From the NCBI GenBank assembly GCA_019671005.1, contig CM033744.1:15864128-15928127 (forward strand): a DNA stretch of 64,000 nucleotides, given 5' to 3'. The position numbers and the translations under genes were made by a program. Under the pieces are notes generated by a model that searched no databases, was not told where the DNA came from, and saw nothing but the letters and a program-made list of their open reading frames with translations. Position 1 is the first letter of the stretch. The number at the start of each line of letters is the position of its first letter. The stretch is from Hibiscus mutabilis. Taxonomy: Eukaryota > Streptophyta > Magnoliopsida > Malvales > Malvaceae. Positions 11,087 to 21,201 of this stretch are shown here, piece after piece.

Positions 11087-13150
11087 TACCTCTCCGCTAG
11101 TAGAGCAGCAGAAGTAGTCTTTTTCAGATCTTGCCTTCGTCATTGTTGATAGGCCAACATTTCCAGATTTTGGTTTACCGCTGATGGTGCAGCAGTATAG
11201 ACATCCTGAAGATCTCGTTTCTTCGTTGATGGTGCAACAGATCCGAACCTTTCCCCGAGCAGATTGAATTTCTATTCAGGACTTGTTTCTCCACTGACGG
11301 TGCAGCCAGACCTAATTTTTTTCTCTCGAGTACAGTTCAAGAAAAAAGAAAAAAATTATCAAAAAAAGAATTGAAAAAGTTTGAAAAAATAGAGAAGAAT
11401 TAAAAAAATTGAAAAAAATAAAAAATCGAAAAAATGAAATGAAAATTCAAAAGGAAATTTATCAACTTCTATCGCCCGATCTAGCCTCTCCGCTGATAGA
11501 GTGGTCAGGTACAAGCTATCGTCGTCCTCAGATCCTGCTCTCCGCTGATGGTGTAGCCGGTTCCAGGTCATCATTATCCGATCCAGTCCTTCGCTGATAG
11601 AGTGGCCTCAGATCTTGCTCTTCGCTGATAGTGTAGCTAGTTCCAGGTCATCATTATCGAATCCAGTCCTCCGCTGATGGAGTGGCCGGGTCCAAGCTCC
11701 CGTCATCCTCAGATACTGCTCTCCGCTGATGGTGTAGCCGATTCCAAGTCGTCATTATCCAAACCAGTCCTCCACTGATGGAGTTGCCGGGTCCAAGCTC
11801 CTGTCGTCCTCAGATCCTGCTCTCCGCTGATGGTGTAGCCGGTTCCAGATCGTCATTATCCAATCCAGTCCTCCGCTGATGGAGTGGCCGGGTCCAAGCT
11901 CCCGTCGTCCTCAGATCTTGCTCTCCGCTGATGGTGTAGCCGGTTCCAGGTCGTTATTATCCAATCCAGTCTTCCGCTGACAGAGTGGTCGAGTCCAAGC
12001 TCCCGTCGTCCTCAGATCCTTCTCTCCGATGATGGTGTAGCCAGTTCTAAGTCGTCATTATCCAATCCAGTCCTCTGCTGATGGAGTGGCCGGGTGCAAG
12101 CTCCCGTCGTCCTCAGATCCTGCTCTCCACTGATGTGTAGCCGGTTCCTGGTCGTCATTATCCGATCCAGTTCTCCGCTGATGGAGTGGCTAGGTCCAAG
12201 CTACTGTCGTCCTCTAATCTTGCTCTCCGCTGATGGTGTAGCCAATTCCTGGTCGACATTATCCGATCTAGTCCCTCTGCTGATGGAGTGGCTAGGTCCA
12301 AGTTGCTGCTATCCTCCTTCACCGCTGATGGTGTAGTAGGTTTCCAGTTGATGTTCTGCTTCTCTGTTGATGGCGAGGTTAGATCCAACTTTACTGATTT
12401 TCAAGTTCTCTTTATTAACGTTGTAGCTAAAAAACAAAGAAAAAAGAGAAAAGAAGAAAAAATCAAAGAAAAAATGAAAAAGAAAAAATCAAAGAAAAAA
12501 TAAAAGAAAAAAGAAAAAAGAAGAAAAAAAATAGAAGAAGTCAAAAAAAGGAAAAATTATCAACTTTCATTACCCGATAGTCTCTTCACTGATGGAGTGG
12601 CTAGGTACAAGCTATCGTCGTCCTCTGATTCTGCTCTCCGCTGATGGTGTAGCCGGTTCAAGGTCGTCATTATCCGATCTGGTCCTTCGCTAATAGAGTG
12701 GCTAGGTCCAAGCTGCAGTCGTCCTCTGATCCTGCTCTCTGCTGATGGTGTAGCCGGTTCCAGGTCGCCATTATCCGATCCAGTCCCTCCGCTGATAGGG
12801 TGGTTGAATCCATGTCATCAACGTTCTCCGATCTTACCTCTCCGTTGATGGAGTTGTGGGGTTCAACATCTATCTTTCGACCCGGTCTCTTCGTCGGTGT
12901 TGTAGCCATGTCATTTTTACTCTCGTATTACCATGATGAAAAATAAGAAATAAAGGAAAAATGAAAAAAAAGAAACAAAAAACAAAACAAAAAACAAAAA
13001 AAAAAGAAAAGAAGGAAAAAATTGTCAGTTTTCTGATCTTGCCTCTTCTTCAGTGTTGTACCTGGATCAAGTTTTGTAGACCCTGCCTCTTCGTCGGTGT
13101 TGCAGATGGGTCAAATCTTCTCTAGGTATTATCGTCGTTAATAATGTAGC
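11087..13150 (+). repeat. 101-bp dimeric tandem array before the 3' LTR
   Basis: The best-preserved part (about 11475-12420) repeats every 101 bp: unit starts CCGCTGATGGAGTGGCCGGG fall at about 11671, 11772, 11873, 11974, 12075 and 12175. Each unit is a dimer of related halves of about 52 and 49 bp, both containing CGCTGATGG(A/T)GT. More diverged copies lie at 11087-11330, 12585-12910 and 13020-13150. Long A/G-rich tracts (11338-11460, 12425-12560, 12940-13025) separate the blocks. A 101-bp period does not preserve frame, so the short frames inside are shadows. Confidence 0.9.
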
Positions 13151-13377
13151 AAGCTGAACTCAATTTGCTCCCCCAACGGACAACCCCCTATTTTGAAGAT
13201 TTTGCTTCCCCAAGAGTGACAATGTGGATCAACCAAGACAAGAAATAAGACCTGCATCAAAGAGAAAGAAGATCTACAGAAGAACGAAGACGTAGGTCAA
13301 TAGGAGAAGCCTAGCCGGACCGGACCAAAACGGGTCATTCTTAGTCCTTGCTCTATTGCTGTTACACAATAATGAAC

Positions 13378-13390
13378 AAAGAGGGGCAAC
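13378..13390 (+). promoter_or_regulatory. Polypurine tract
   Basis: AAAGAGGGGCAAC abuts the first TG of the 3' LTR and has the form expected of a plus-strand primer. Confidence 0.8.
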
Positions 13391-14649
13391 TGTCATAACC
13401 CGTTTTAACCCGACCCGATTCAAAACAAACTAAACCGACCCGGATCCAAACTTCAACCCTAACCCTAGCCGTCACCAATCTACCGCGCCGCCGCCGTTCT
13501 CTTCCGCTACCGCCATCACCATTTCCAGCCACCAACCTAGAACTACAAAACCCTAAACTAAATTGAACCCTAAATTATCCCCAAATCTATCATCTTTAAA
13601 CTATATCAATAGAAACCCTAAAAATCAAATCTACCCATACCCCTAAATCTACCACCCTAACCTACCCACACTTGCCCATGCCCTGCTTGACTGCCAACCA
13701 ATCCCACAAAATCAGGGTTTCTCCATCACCAGATCTGCACCAAATAGAATATATGAGAGTTGTTAGTATTTTATTAGGAAAAATGGGATATAAAACCGGG
13801 ATGAAATCTGTAGAAGAGGGGGTCGGAGTGGAAAAAACAGAGAGATTGAGAGGGGGCTTTTTTCATTTCGAAAATAGAGAGAAAAAATGGAAATTTTTGT
13901 ACAAGAATCGCAAGAAATACAAAAAGTTTAAGGGTAAAAAATTTACTTATTTTATTTTCAAACTTTTATTTCTTTTTTATTTCAAAGAAAAAGGAAAGAT
14001 TAGAGGTTACATGAGCTGTCGTCGTTCGATCCCTCGCAGAGAAGCTGGTCGCCGATAAACGGTAAACAATGGTCGGCTAAGCGTGGCAGACCACCTTGAG
14101 CGCCGCCGCCTAGGGTTTGAGTGAAGATGAGAGGATGAGAGAAATTTTTTAGGTTTAGTTTTTTTACCTGTTCGAATAAAAAACCAATTTTATCACTCAA
14201 ACTGACCCCCAAAGGCACCGTTTCGGTGGTCTGACCCACGCGGTGACCCGGTAACCCGGTGAGGATCAGCGTTTTTTGTTTATGGACAAACTACGCTTTA
14301 GGTCCCTGGACTCTTCTCCCGCCTTTACTCATGTCCAGGGGATAATTCCCCTTTCGGTCCCTATTCTTCTTTCCCGCCTCTGTTTTCGTCCCGTTTTCAT
14401 TTTTATTTCGCATCTTTATTTCACTTTTATTTCAATTTGGTCACCTTGTTTTAGTGTTTAATTTCCAGCATATTATTTCTGTTAATTTACATTTGTTTCC
14501 TTACATTTTGCATTTGCTTCATGTTAGTATTTTTTATATTATTCTAGCCATGCATTTTATATTTGTGCATTTTAGCCCTTAACATCTAGTTTCATGATAT
14601 ATTTTATATTGTTTCATGCATTTTAATATGATCCATGCATTCATGTTAA

Positions 14650-14684
<35 letters not shown>

Positions 14685-15277
14685 TTTAAGTTAGATTAAT
14701 ATTCATGCATGTTTTAGAGTAGTGTTTTGTTATGTTAGAATGCCTTTTTTATGTGTTAGATTAATGTTTATGTATGTTGGATTAGTAGGTTATTATGTTA
14801 GAATTTATTTATATTTTTATGTATTTATTCATGGTTGCCATATTTTAAGTTGCATTTCGGATATATTTTGTCAATGCGGTGCCCTTTTATCCGAGCGTAA
14901 ACGGGGCCAGTATCAGGCGTAGTGATAGTGGTTCGGCGTTTATTCTCGGATAACAGGGCCTTTAAAATCTACTCGCACTTATAACCAAATTTTAATTTAA
15001 TCGCCACTTTTATCCAGAAAGTTTAATATTAATAAAGTGGTAATTATTAAAGTACCAATGTTGGGCGGTGTGGGGGTGCTAATCTTTCCTCATCCGTAAT
15101 CGACTCACGAACCCGACATTTTAAAATCTCTGGTTTTTACGGTGTCCGGTCCACCTTGAGTGGTCGGTGGCGACTCTATTTTAAATAAAATACGTTTTTT
15201 AACAACCCCACAACAAATATTTTTTAAAACCCAAAAGATCCAAACACCTTAAAACCTTATTTTTTTAGATCACTGCA
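13391..15277 (+). repeat. 3' LTR of the Ogre/Tat-like element
   Basis: 1887 bp, TGTCATAACCCG to CACTGCA, closely similar to the 5' LTR, with small indels such as a shorter ATT microsatellite block near 14650 and single-base losses. It retains the telobox cluster (about 13548-13660). The 128-codon frame at 13672-14058 is the copy of the one in the 5' LTR. Confidence 0.9.
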
Positions 15278-15297
15278 TAAATTTAAAGTATGTATAG

Positions 15298-15790
15298 CTT
15301 TTCTAAAGGCATAAAGTCAAAAAATACCCTCAACATTAGACTGAATAGTCATTTTGGCCCCTATTCTTTTTTCGGAGCAATTCAACCCTTAACATTTTAT
15401 TTTGGGTCAAAATGGCCCATTTGCGAATGAAAATTGTTAGAAAACTAACGATAAATAGTTTGAAATGACTTGACAGAATGATAAGTCAACAAGAAAAAAA
15501 AATATTTTATATAATTTTATAAAATTATTTTTTGACTGATGTAGTACTTTTTCAAGTCAAGACATTTGTCTATATGATACTGTCATGTTAGCGTGCACTG
15601 CCATATATGTTTGTCATGTCATTTCAAGCCATTTACCGTCAATTGACTGACAGTTTTCATCCGCAGATGGGCCATTTTAGCCCAAAATAGAACGTTAAGG
15701 GTTGAATTACTCTAAAACAAGAATAGAGGCCCAAGTGACTATTCAGTTAAACGTTGGAGCATTTTTTTTGGCTTTATGCCCTTTTCTAAA
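15298..15790. mobile_element. Mutator-type MITE with perfect 10-bp TSD
   Basis: The element spans 15308-15780 (473 bp), starts GGCATAAAGTCAAAAAAT and ends GGCTTTATGCC. The two halves form inverted repeats of about 150 bases. It is bracketed by the identical 10-mer CTTTTCTAAA at 15298-15307 and 15781-15790. Long inverted repeats and a 9-10-bp duplication fit non-autonomous Mutator-like elements. It has no coding capacity. Confidence 0.9.
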
Positions 15791-16309
15791 TAGAAATAAT
15801 AACTACCTTAGGAATTCTTGAAACTTATATGCTCTTTAATGCACACATATAATCACATTCAAACTTTCCTAGCATAAATTTTTATGATGTAACCTAGATT
15901 GAGCATTTGATCGTTTGTGCACTTAAGTTTTAGAGATTTTCAACTTGATAGAAGATTGAAGGAATATGATCATTGAATGTTTTATGGGCATGAATACAGC
16001 TTTGTTATAGAAAAAATCAGGCCTCAAAGACAGCAAACACGATTCTTTTCTTCTTTTACTTAAATCCAACGAAAACAGGTTGTTTCAAGCAACAAATATC
16101 TATAGTAGCATTGCATACGTGTACATATACGTATGCTGACATAAATATTATACTAATTGAACCTTGTAGTTAATAAAAGTTTGTGGTTGACCCAATCCAA
16201 TGTGAAGCTGAGTTGTAGTGGTGAAAGTCGATGCATCACACCGGTCGACGTTGAGTTTGGAACTCAGAACAACTCCAAATACGTTTCTTTCTTCTTTGAA
16301 TTCAGACAG

Positions 16310-17585
16310 GCCTGTCTTTGGGACTAGGCGGGAGGGCACCTGTCCAGACCCTTCTTTTTTTCTAATATTTGTTATAGGGTCAAAGTGTTTTCGAATATTT
16401 GTTATTAGTAGTCCAATTTTTTTAATACTTATTATTTGAGGCTTACTTTAAAAATTCAAGTTTTTTCTAATACTTGTTATCAGGGAGCCCAATTTTTTTC
16501 AATACTTATTATTAGGGGTCTACTTTTAAAATTCAATTTTCCCAATATTAGTTATTAGGGCCCAATTTTTTATATATTTGTTATTAGGGGTTCAATTTTT
16601 TCAATACTTATTATCAGGGGCTACTTTTAAAATTAAATTCTTTTCTAATACTAATTATTAGGGGCCCAATTTTTTCGATAATTATTATTAGGAGCATACT
16701 TTTAAAATTTATTTATTTTTTAATACTAGTAATTAGGGTTAGGGTGAGCAAAACTCAACTCGACTAAAAAATCAATTTTGAGTTATTCAAGTTGAAAGTT
16801 TTGAGTTTGATTTTGCCCAACTCGAAAAGTGAAAAACTGAATTTCACAGTTTTGTGATTTAGTTCCATGTTTTCTTTCTTCAATTCTTCCTTCATTTTAA
16901 GTTAGTTTTTAACCAAATTTGAACCACGTGGTCCTAAATTATTGTAGAATACCTATTTTACTTCAATTCATATTTTTAAAAATAAATTTTCTCTTTTTGC
17001 AATTTATCCCCTCAACTTTGTATGCTTTTCCCATTTTTTTAATTCCCCCTTCGCTTTAAGTCCATTTTGAAAAAATTCGAACTACATGCTCCTAAACCAC
17101 TGAAGAATATCTATTTAGCCTCAATTCTTATTTTTGAAATAAGTTTCTTATTTTTTTTCATTTTAGCCCCTAAACTTTTATTGTTTCCTCGTTTCTTCAA
17201 TTCCTCCCTTTTGAGTATATTTTTGACCAAATTTAAACTATATACTCAACTACCGATATATAATATCTAAGTAACATTAACTCATATTTTAAACAAAAAA
17301 ATTATTTTTGCAATTTAGTCCCTTAACTTTGCATTTTATTCAGTTTGATCCTCGATTATAATTTTTACTAAATTCTTTCTTCACATAAATTCTTTCATTT
17401 CGTATACTATCCACTATAAATTTGAATCAAATTGAAAAAACAATCAAATAAAGTTTGAGTCAAAAAATATGACACGTCAACTCGAATAACTCAAAACTTT
17501 TTGACTCGGCTCGATCGAATGCTCACCCCTAATTGGGGGCCCAATTTTTAGGTTCGCCATTGGACCACCAAAATCTCTGCAATGG
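16310..17585. mobile_element. Inserted element of unknown class carrying short tandem repeats
   Basis: It starts GGCCTGTCTTTGGG and ends CAATGGGCC, flanked by imperfect copies of TGAATTCAGACA and TGAGTTCAAACA that match the single copy in the empty site. Inside, 16340-16735 is a run of diverged units of the form CAATTTTTTCAATACTTATTATTAGGGG. Terminal inversion is limited to about GGCCY. A second element (16739-17530) sits inside it. Length and duplication size would fit a Mutator-like or hAT-like derivative, but I cannot decide. Confidence 0.65.
16739..17530. mobile_element. Non-autonomous hAT element with 8-bp TSD
   Basis: The left end TTAGGGTGAGCA and right end GCTCACCCCT are inverted copies. 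Subterminal blocks rich in ACTCGA and TTTTGAGTTATTC are also inverted between the ends. It is flanked by AATTAGGG (16731-16738) and AATTGGGG (17531-17538), an 8-bp duplication with one mismatch, typical of hAT. The interior is AT-rich without a transposase frame. Confidence 0.85.
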
Positions 17586-17606
17586 GCCTGAGTTCAAACA
17601 TTATTA

Positions 17607-17976
17607 TAAAGGCTTAAATGAAAAATCAGCCTCTAAATTATACACTTTTTTCTTTTAGTAATTAAACTATTTTTTTGGTCAAAACAAGTACCTAAACTAT
17701 TATATCTGTTCACTTTAAGTCCGTTAGTTATCTAAGTTAAGAATTATTTCGAGCAATAAGATGTTGACACGTCACAATAATTTTTCGACCACACGTTAGT
17801 TTAGGTACTAAAAGCAAAAAATGACATAGTTTTGGTACTTATTTTGACAAAAAAATAGTTTAAATACTTAAATTGACCAAAAATAATAGTTTAAGTACTT
17901 ATTTTGACTAAAAATAATTTAAGAACTAAAAGCAAAAAATAACATAATTTAAGGGTGGACTTTTTTTATTTAAGCT
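17607..17976. mobile_element. Mutator-type MITE with 10-bp TSD
   Basis: It begins GGCTTAAATGAAAAATC and ends in the inverse (TTTTTATTTAAGC). TTATTATAAA occurs on both sides (ending at about 17606 and beginning at about 17977) and once in the empty copy near 4743-4752. Internal arms are inverted copies with words such as TTTTGGTCAAAA and AAGTACTTA. No coding. Confidence 0.85.
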
Positions 17977-18090
17977 TATTATAAAACTACAACTTGACCC
18001 ATGGGTTTGCAAAACCAAGTTTGTGAATGTGGCTTTCATTGAAGATATACATATAATACATGGGTCAACCATATTAGAATTGTGAGATTC

Positions 18091-18623
18091 TGATATGTGA
18101 ATGTGACTATGATGACACACTTGGTTTCTTATTTTCTCGACATTGTTTTCAAGTTTCATTTACTAAAAAAAATAAAATAAAAAGATTATATTTCCTATTT
18201 GTTGTGTACGGTTGGGTCAAAGGTTGCTGCCAATTCCATTCGGTTGTTTTAAAATTCTTCTGTGAAGCTGCGTCAAGAGAGCCTGATAACGGATTCAGAT
18301 TTGACATGTCCAAACATTATCTTCTTTTTCTATAAACTTTGGTTGGGTTGGAATTGAATTTTTTCTCTGAAAAACAATTAAAATAATATTTATGTATTTT
18401 TATTTCAATAGTGTCAAATTTTCCATATAATTAAAAAATATCATTCGTGAGGTAAAAGATAATAGAATAATTAACGTCTTGATGTCCAGAGACAAATACC
18501 GGAGTAGGCCTACCTACGTCATGATCTACCTCATGCCTTAAAAATATTTTTTATTGAATTCATAAAATTAAAATTTTAAAAGTTATTCATTATTATTTTA
18601 AATTAAAAATTCAAGGTTTTATT
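18091..18623. other. Intergenic DNA, nothing recognised
   Basis: AT-rich sequence following the duplicated segment. No coding frame, no RNA gene and no clear repeat ends are visible. Confidence 0.4.
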
Positions 18624-18971
18624 TAGGGGTGACCAAATACAGCTCTAGTTTTCGACTCGACTCCACATAAAAACTCGACTACATTTTAAATTTTATAAAC
18701 TCATCTCGAAAATTTTCAAATAAAGTTTGAGTTATAAAATGAGACTTGGAATAACTTGAAAATTTTAGTAATTAGTTGAACGATTTTCAAGTTAAGTCGA
18801 GTCTCTTAACTTTGTCTGATATATGTATAAACATTTACAATTAAATTTAAACAGAAACTCGAACAATTCGACTCAAAAGCTTTCAAATAAAGTTTAAATT
18901 ATAAAATAGGACTCGTCAACCCAACTAACTAATTTTTTTGTTTGACTCAACTCGATCGAATGCTCACACCT
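18624..18971. mobile_element. Second non-autonomous hAT element, same family
   Basis: It starts TAGGGGTGACC and ends GCTCACACCTA, with the same ACTCGA-rich subterminal inverted blocks as the element at 16739-17530. At about 348 bp it is a shorter deletion derivative. The flanking duplication is not clear (GTTTTATT versus ATTTCATT at best). Confidence 0.7.
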
Positions 18972-19245
18972 AATTTCATTCTCCTCAATGTTAAACTTGA
19001 AAGTTAGAACATTTTCTTATCCTTCCCTTTCAATTGCTTTAATTCATATATGCTCCCTAAATTTTCTAAATATGACAAATATCATTTGACGTATGAACTT
19101 AAATTATTTTTTCTTGATGTTTGTAATCATGCGAAGATGAAGATTTGAGTGTCATAAATCAATTATGTCGAAGTTTTTGAGAAAGTGATAAATTATTTTT
19201 CTATATCCTTGTTAGATTGATTCGGCTTATTTTGACTTTTCTTGT

Positions 19246-19413
19246 AGTACTACTGAAAGAGCCTTTTCAACAATGAAAATATTCAATAATAGACTACGCA
19301 ATAATAAGATGAAAAATGATTTAATTGTGCACATTAAAAAAATTACTGAAAAATTTACTATTGTCTGTATCATAGATGATTTTAATTATATGAAAAAGGA
19401 GAACTCATCTTAA
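19246..19413 (+). pseudogene. hATC domain fragment, unit 1
   Basis: Frame from SSTTERAF-like sequence to TAA at 19411, about 55 codons, the last part of a hAT transposase. It has an older-looking start region: a short insertion (GATAAATTATTTTT) precedes the coding block relative to the other units. It carries N/R where later units have T/K, so it may be closest to the founding copy. Confidence 0.7.
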
Positions 19414-20834
19414 TTGATGAAATGTTGTGCTTTTATGATGTGTGTTTTCTGAAACATATAATTGCTGGAAAATTATATATATTGGTTGTGTAACACCTGT
19501 TATGTTAAAAAATTATATATTTTTTCTTGATGTTTGTAATCATGCGAAGATGAAGATTTGAGTGTCATAAATCAATTATGTCGAAGTTTTTGAGAAAGTT
19601 CTATATCCTTGTTAGATTGATTCGGCTTATTTTGACTTTTCTTGTAGTACTACTGAAAGAGCCTTTTCAACAATGAAAATATTCAATACTAAACTACGCA
19701 ATAATAAGATGAAAAATGATTTAATTGTGCACATTAAAAAAATTACTAAAAAATTTACTATTGTCTGTATCATAGATGATTTTAATTATATGAAAAAGGA
19801 GAACTCATCTTAATTGATGAAATGTTGTGCTTTTATGATGTGTGTTTTTCAAACATATAATTCTTTGGAAAATTATATATATTGGTTGTGTAACTTTTTG
19901 TTATGTTAAAAATTATATATTTTTTTCTTGATGTTTGTAATCATGCGAAGATGAAGATTTGAGTGTCATAAATCAATTATGTCGAAGTTTTTGAGAAAGT
20001 TCTATATCCTTGTTAGATTGATTCGCTTATTTTGACTTTTCTTGTAGTACTCTTTGAAAGAGCCTTTTCAACAATGAAAATATTCAATACTAAACTACAT
20101 AATAATAAGATGAAAAATGATTTAATTGTGCACATTAAAAAAATTACTAAAAAATTTACTATTGTCTCGTATCATAGATGATTTTAATTATATGAAAAAT
20201 GAGAACTCATCTTAATTGATGAAATGTTGTGCTTTTATGATGTGTTTTTTAAAAACATATAATTCTTTGGAAAATTATATATATTGGTTGTGTAACTTTT
20301 TGTTATGTTAAAAATTATATATTTTTTCTTGATGTTTGTAATCATGCGAAGATGAAGATTTGAGTGTCATAAATCAATTATGTCAAGTTTTTGAGAAAGT
20401 TCTATATCCTTGTTAGATTGATTCTACTTATTTTGACTTTTCTTGTAGTACTCTCTGAAAGAGCCTTTTCAACAATGAAAATATTCAATACTAAACTACT
20501 TAATAATAAGATGAAAAATGATTTAATTGTGCACATTAAAAAAATTACTAAAAAATTTACTATTGTCTCGTATCATAGATGATTTTAATTATATGAAAAA
20601 TGAGAACTCATCTTAATTGATGAAATGTTGTGCTTTTATGATGTGTGTTTTTCAAACATATAATTCTTTGGAAAATTATATATATTGGTTGTGTAACTTT
20701 TTGTTATGTTAAAAATTATATATTTTTTCTTGATGTTTGTAATCATGCGAAGATGAAGATTTGAGTGTCATAAATCAATTATGTCAAGTTTTTGAGAAAG
20801 TTCTATATCCTTGTTAGATTGATTTGGCTTTATT

Positions 20835-21017
20835 TTGACTTTTCTTGTAGTACTATTTGAAAGAGCCTTTTCAACAATGAAAATATTCAATACTAAACTA
20901 CGCAATAATAAGATGAAAAATGATTTAATTGTGCACATTAAAAAAATTACTAAAAAATTTACTATTGTCTGTATCATAGATGATTTTAATTATATGAAAA
21001 AGGAGAACTCATCTTAA
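20835..21017 (+). pseudogene. hATC domain fragment, unit 5
   Basis: A 60-codon open frame containing TFLVVLFERAFSTMKIF and ending KKENSS before TAA. It shares with unit 1, but not units 2-4, the details ATTGCTGGAAAAT and GTAACACCTG downstream, so it looks like the outer unit of the array. It cannot encode the catalytic RNase H-like core and is not functional. Confidence 0.7.
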
Positions 21018-21146
21018 TTGATGAAATGTTGTGCTTTTATGATGTGTGTTTTCTGAAACATATAATTGCTGGAAAATTATATATATTGGTTGTGTAACAC
21101 CTGTTATGTTAAAAAAAAGGATTTAGATAGGAGAATGCAAGTTATA

Positions 21147-21201
21147 GGATTTGAACCCACAACCTAAGCCTCCTAAACTGGTCACCCAGCCATCTAAGCT
21201 A
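21147..21201 (-). other. tRNA-like segment with pol III A and B boxes, antisense in the solo LTR
   Basis: On the minus strand TAGCTTAGATGG (21190-21201) fits the A-box consensus TRGYNNARNNGG exactly, and GGTTCAAATCC (21147-21157) fits the B-box. Spacing is tRNA-like. D-stem and T-stem pair (with wobbles), but the anticodon and acceptor stems do not, so it is not a working tRNA. It may be a tRNA-derived SINE head or a chance conserved LTR segment. Confidence 0.45.

Larger units (their letters stand above)
5969..15277 (+). mobile_element. Non-autonomous Ogre/Tat-like LTR retrotransposon with gag only (TR-GAG type)
   Basis: Two long LTRs (5969-7871 and 13391-15277) flank about 5.5 kb. Both start TGTCATAACCCG and end in CA. 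A primer-binding site follows the left LTR and a polypurine tract precedes the right one. Flanking 5-mers AAAAT and TAAAT fit a target-site duplication with one mismatch. The interior holds one decayed gag frame and a 101-bp tandem array. There is no protease, reverse transcriptase, RNase H or integrase. Tat/Ogre elements are known to carry long LTRs and variable tandem repeats before the 3' LTR. This copy would depend on enzymes from a relative. Confidence 0.9.
16012..18090. repeat. Interrupted copy of the 4437-4860 segment
   Basis: Pieces 16012-16309, 17586-17606 and 17977-18090 together equal the uninterrupted segment at 4437-4860. The gaps are two insertions (16310-17585 and 17607-17976). 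The frame at 16148-16339 is a fragment of the same repeat and not a gene. Confidence 0.8.
19109..21092 (+). repeat. Five-copy tandem array carrying the hAT transposase dimerisation (hATC) exon end
   Basis: The word GCGAAGATGAAGATTTG recurs at about 19131, 19544, 19945, 20346 and 20747, giving one spacing of 413 and three of 401. Every unit encodes STTERAFSTMKIFNTKL-type sequence followed by NNKMKNDLIVHIKKI and FTIVCIIDDFNYMKKE, the conserved C-terminal block of plant hAT transposases. Units 1, 2 and 5 end in a shared TAA (19411, 19811 and about 21015). Units 3 and 4 carry a one-base insertion (TCTCGTATC) that ends the frame early in YHR. No upstream transposase sequence accompanies the units. 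This is an amplified transposase fragment, not a working gene. Confidence 0.85.

Noticed and set aside
12094..12909. Overlapping frames in the 101-bp array
   Set aside because: A 101-bp period is not a multiple of three, so frames arise and end by chance.
19109..21092. Regular direct repeats suggesting a CRISPR array
   Set aside because: Units are about 401 bp with coding content and no unique spacers, in a plant nuclear setting.
21147..21201. Functional tRNA gene
   Set aside because: A and B boxes fit, but the acceptor and anticodon stems do not pair.
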